This document shows, one piece after another, positions 5,407 to 5,431 of a stretch of DNA of 5,431 nucleotides. Numbering within the stretch: position 1 is the stretch's first letter; the number at the start of each line of letters is the position of its first letter. Below the pieces are notes generated by a model. That model saw only the letters and a program-made list of their open reading frames with translations. It searched no databases and had not been told where the DNA came from. A program made the position numbers and the translations under genes. Origin of the DNA: Chloroflexota bacterium (GTDB taxonomy: Bacteria > Chloroflexota > Anaerolineae > Promineifilales > Promineifilaceae). The stretch spans positions 1-5,431 of the forward strand of contig JAJRTP010000413.1 of assembly GCA_024278255.1 (NCBI GenBank), written 5' to 3'.

Positions 5407-5431
5407 CCCATAATTCATCAGAGAACCAGAG

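Larger units (their letters stand above)
5165..5431. other. 267-bp non-coding region upstream of the kinase gene
   Basis: No credible gene is present. Short open frames here run through the palindromes and have no domain-like content. The region holds, from right to left, the 58-nt palindrome, a 7-bp hairpin, a terminator-like stem on the minus strand and the operator-like repeat beside the kinase start. About 70 bp between 5201 and 5270 has no clear structure and is where the kinase promoter most likely lies. Confidence 0.7.

Noticed and set aside
5188..5418. 76-codon minus-strand open frame upstream of the kinase
   Set aside because: It reads through the 58-nt palindrome and the other hairpins, and its product has no recognisable features.

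Overview
The window is about 5.4 kb of tightly packed DNA with every credible gene on the minus strand, so transcription runs right to left. Gene content suggests an environmental bacterium, most likely Chloroflexota of the Anaerolineae type: a PspA/IM30 protein, a TPR/zinc-ribbon/multi-membrane protein, an Rpn-like PD-(D/E)XK protein and a response-regulator-first hybrid kinase. This assignment is a judgement from protein style and repeat content, not a database match.

Layout in transcription order. Positions 5431-5165 are non-coding and hold three nested or adjacent hairpins: a 58-nt REP/MITE-like palindrome, a small 7-bp stem, and a 14-bp terminator-like stem. An operator-like inverted repeat follows, next to the kinase start. 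Positions 5164-2840 encode a 774-residue cytosolic REC-HisKA-HATPase-REC-HisKA-like-HATPase-like protein. It is an internal duplication whose second kinase half has lost its phospho-acceptor histidine and its ATP-binding motifs. A 107-bp gap follows, with a heptamer-period repeat and a good Shine-Dalgarno. Positions 2732-1998 encode a PspA/IM30 (ESCRT-III-like) protein. A 68-bp gap follows that consists almost entirely of a heptamer array with an internal orientation switch; this array supplies the pspA stop codon. Positions 1929-658 encode a 423-residue protein with N-terminal TPR, a zinc ribbon, about four membrane helices and C-terminal TPR. After 31 bp, positions 626-1 carry the 5' part of an Rpn-like nuclease/transposase-family gene that runs off the left edge.

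The kinase, PspA and membrane TPR protein could form one transcription unit concerned with sensing and responding to membrane or envelope stress. That is inference from adjacency and from the known membrane role of PspA; the sequence does not show it directly.

The two most notable non-gene signals are these. The palindrome ACGGCCGT occurs 12 times exactly, where about 0.1 would be expected, which recalls the HIP1 palindrome of cyanobacteria. Two intergenic repeats share a 7-bp period but differ in sequence, recalling cyanobacterial STRR heptamers.
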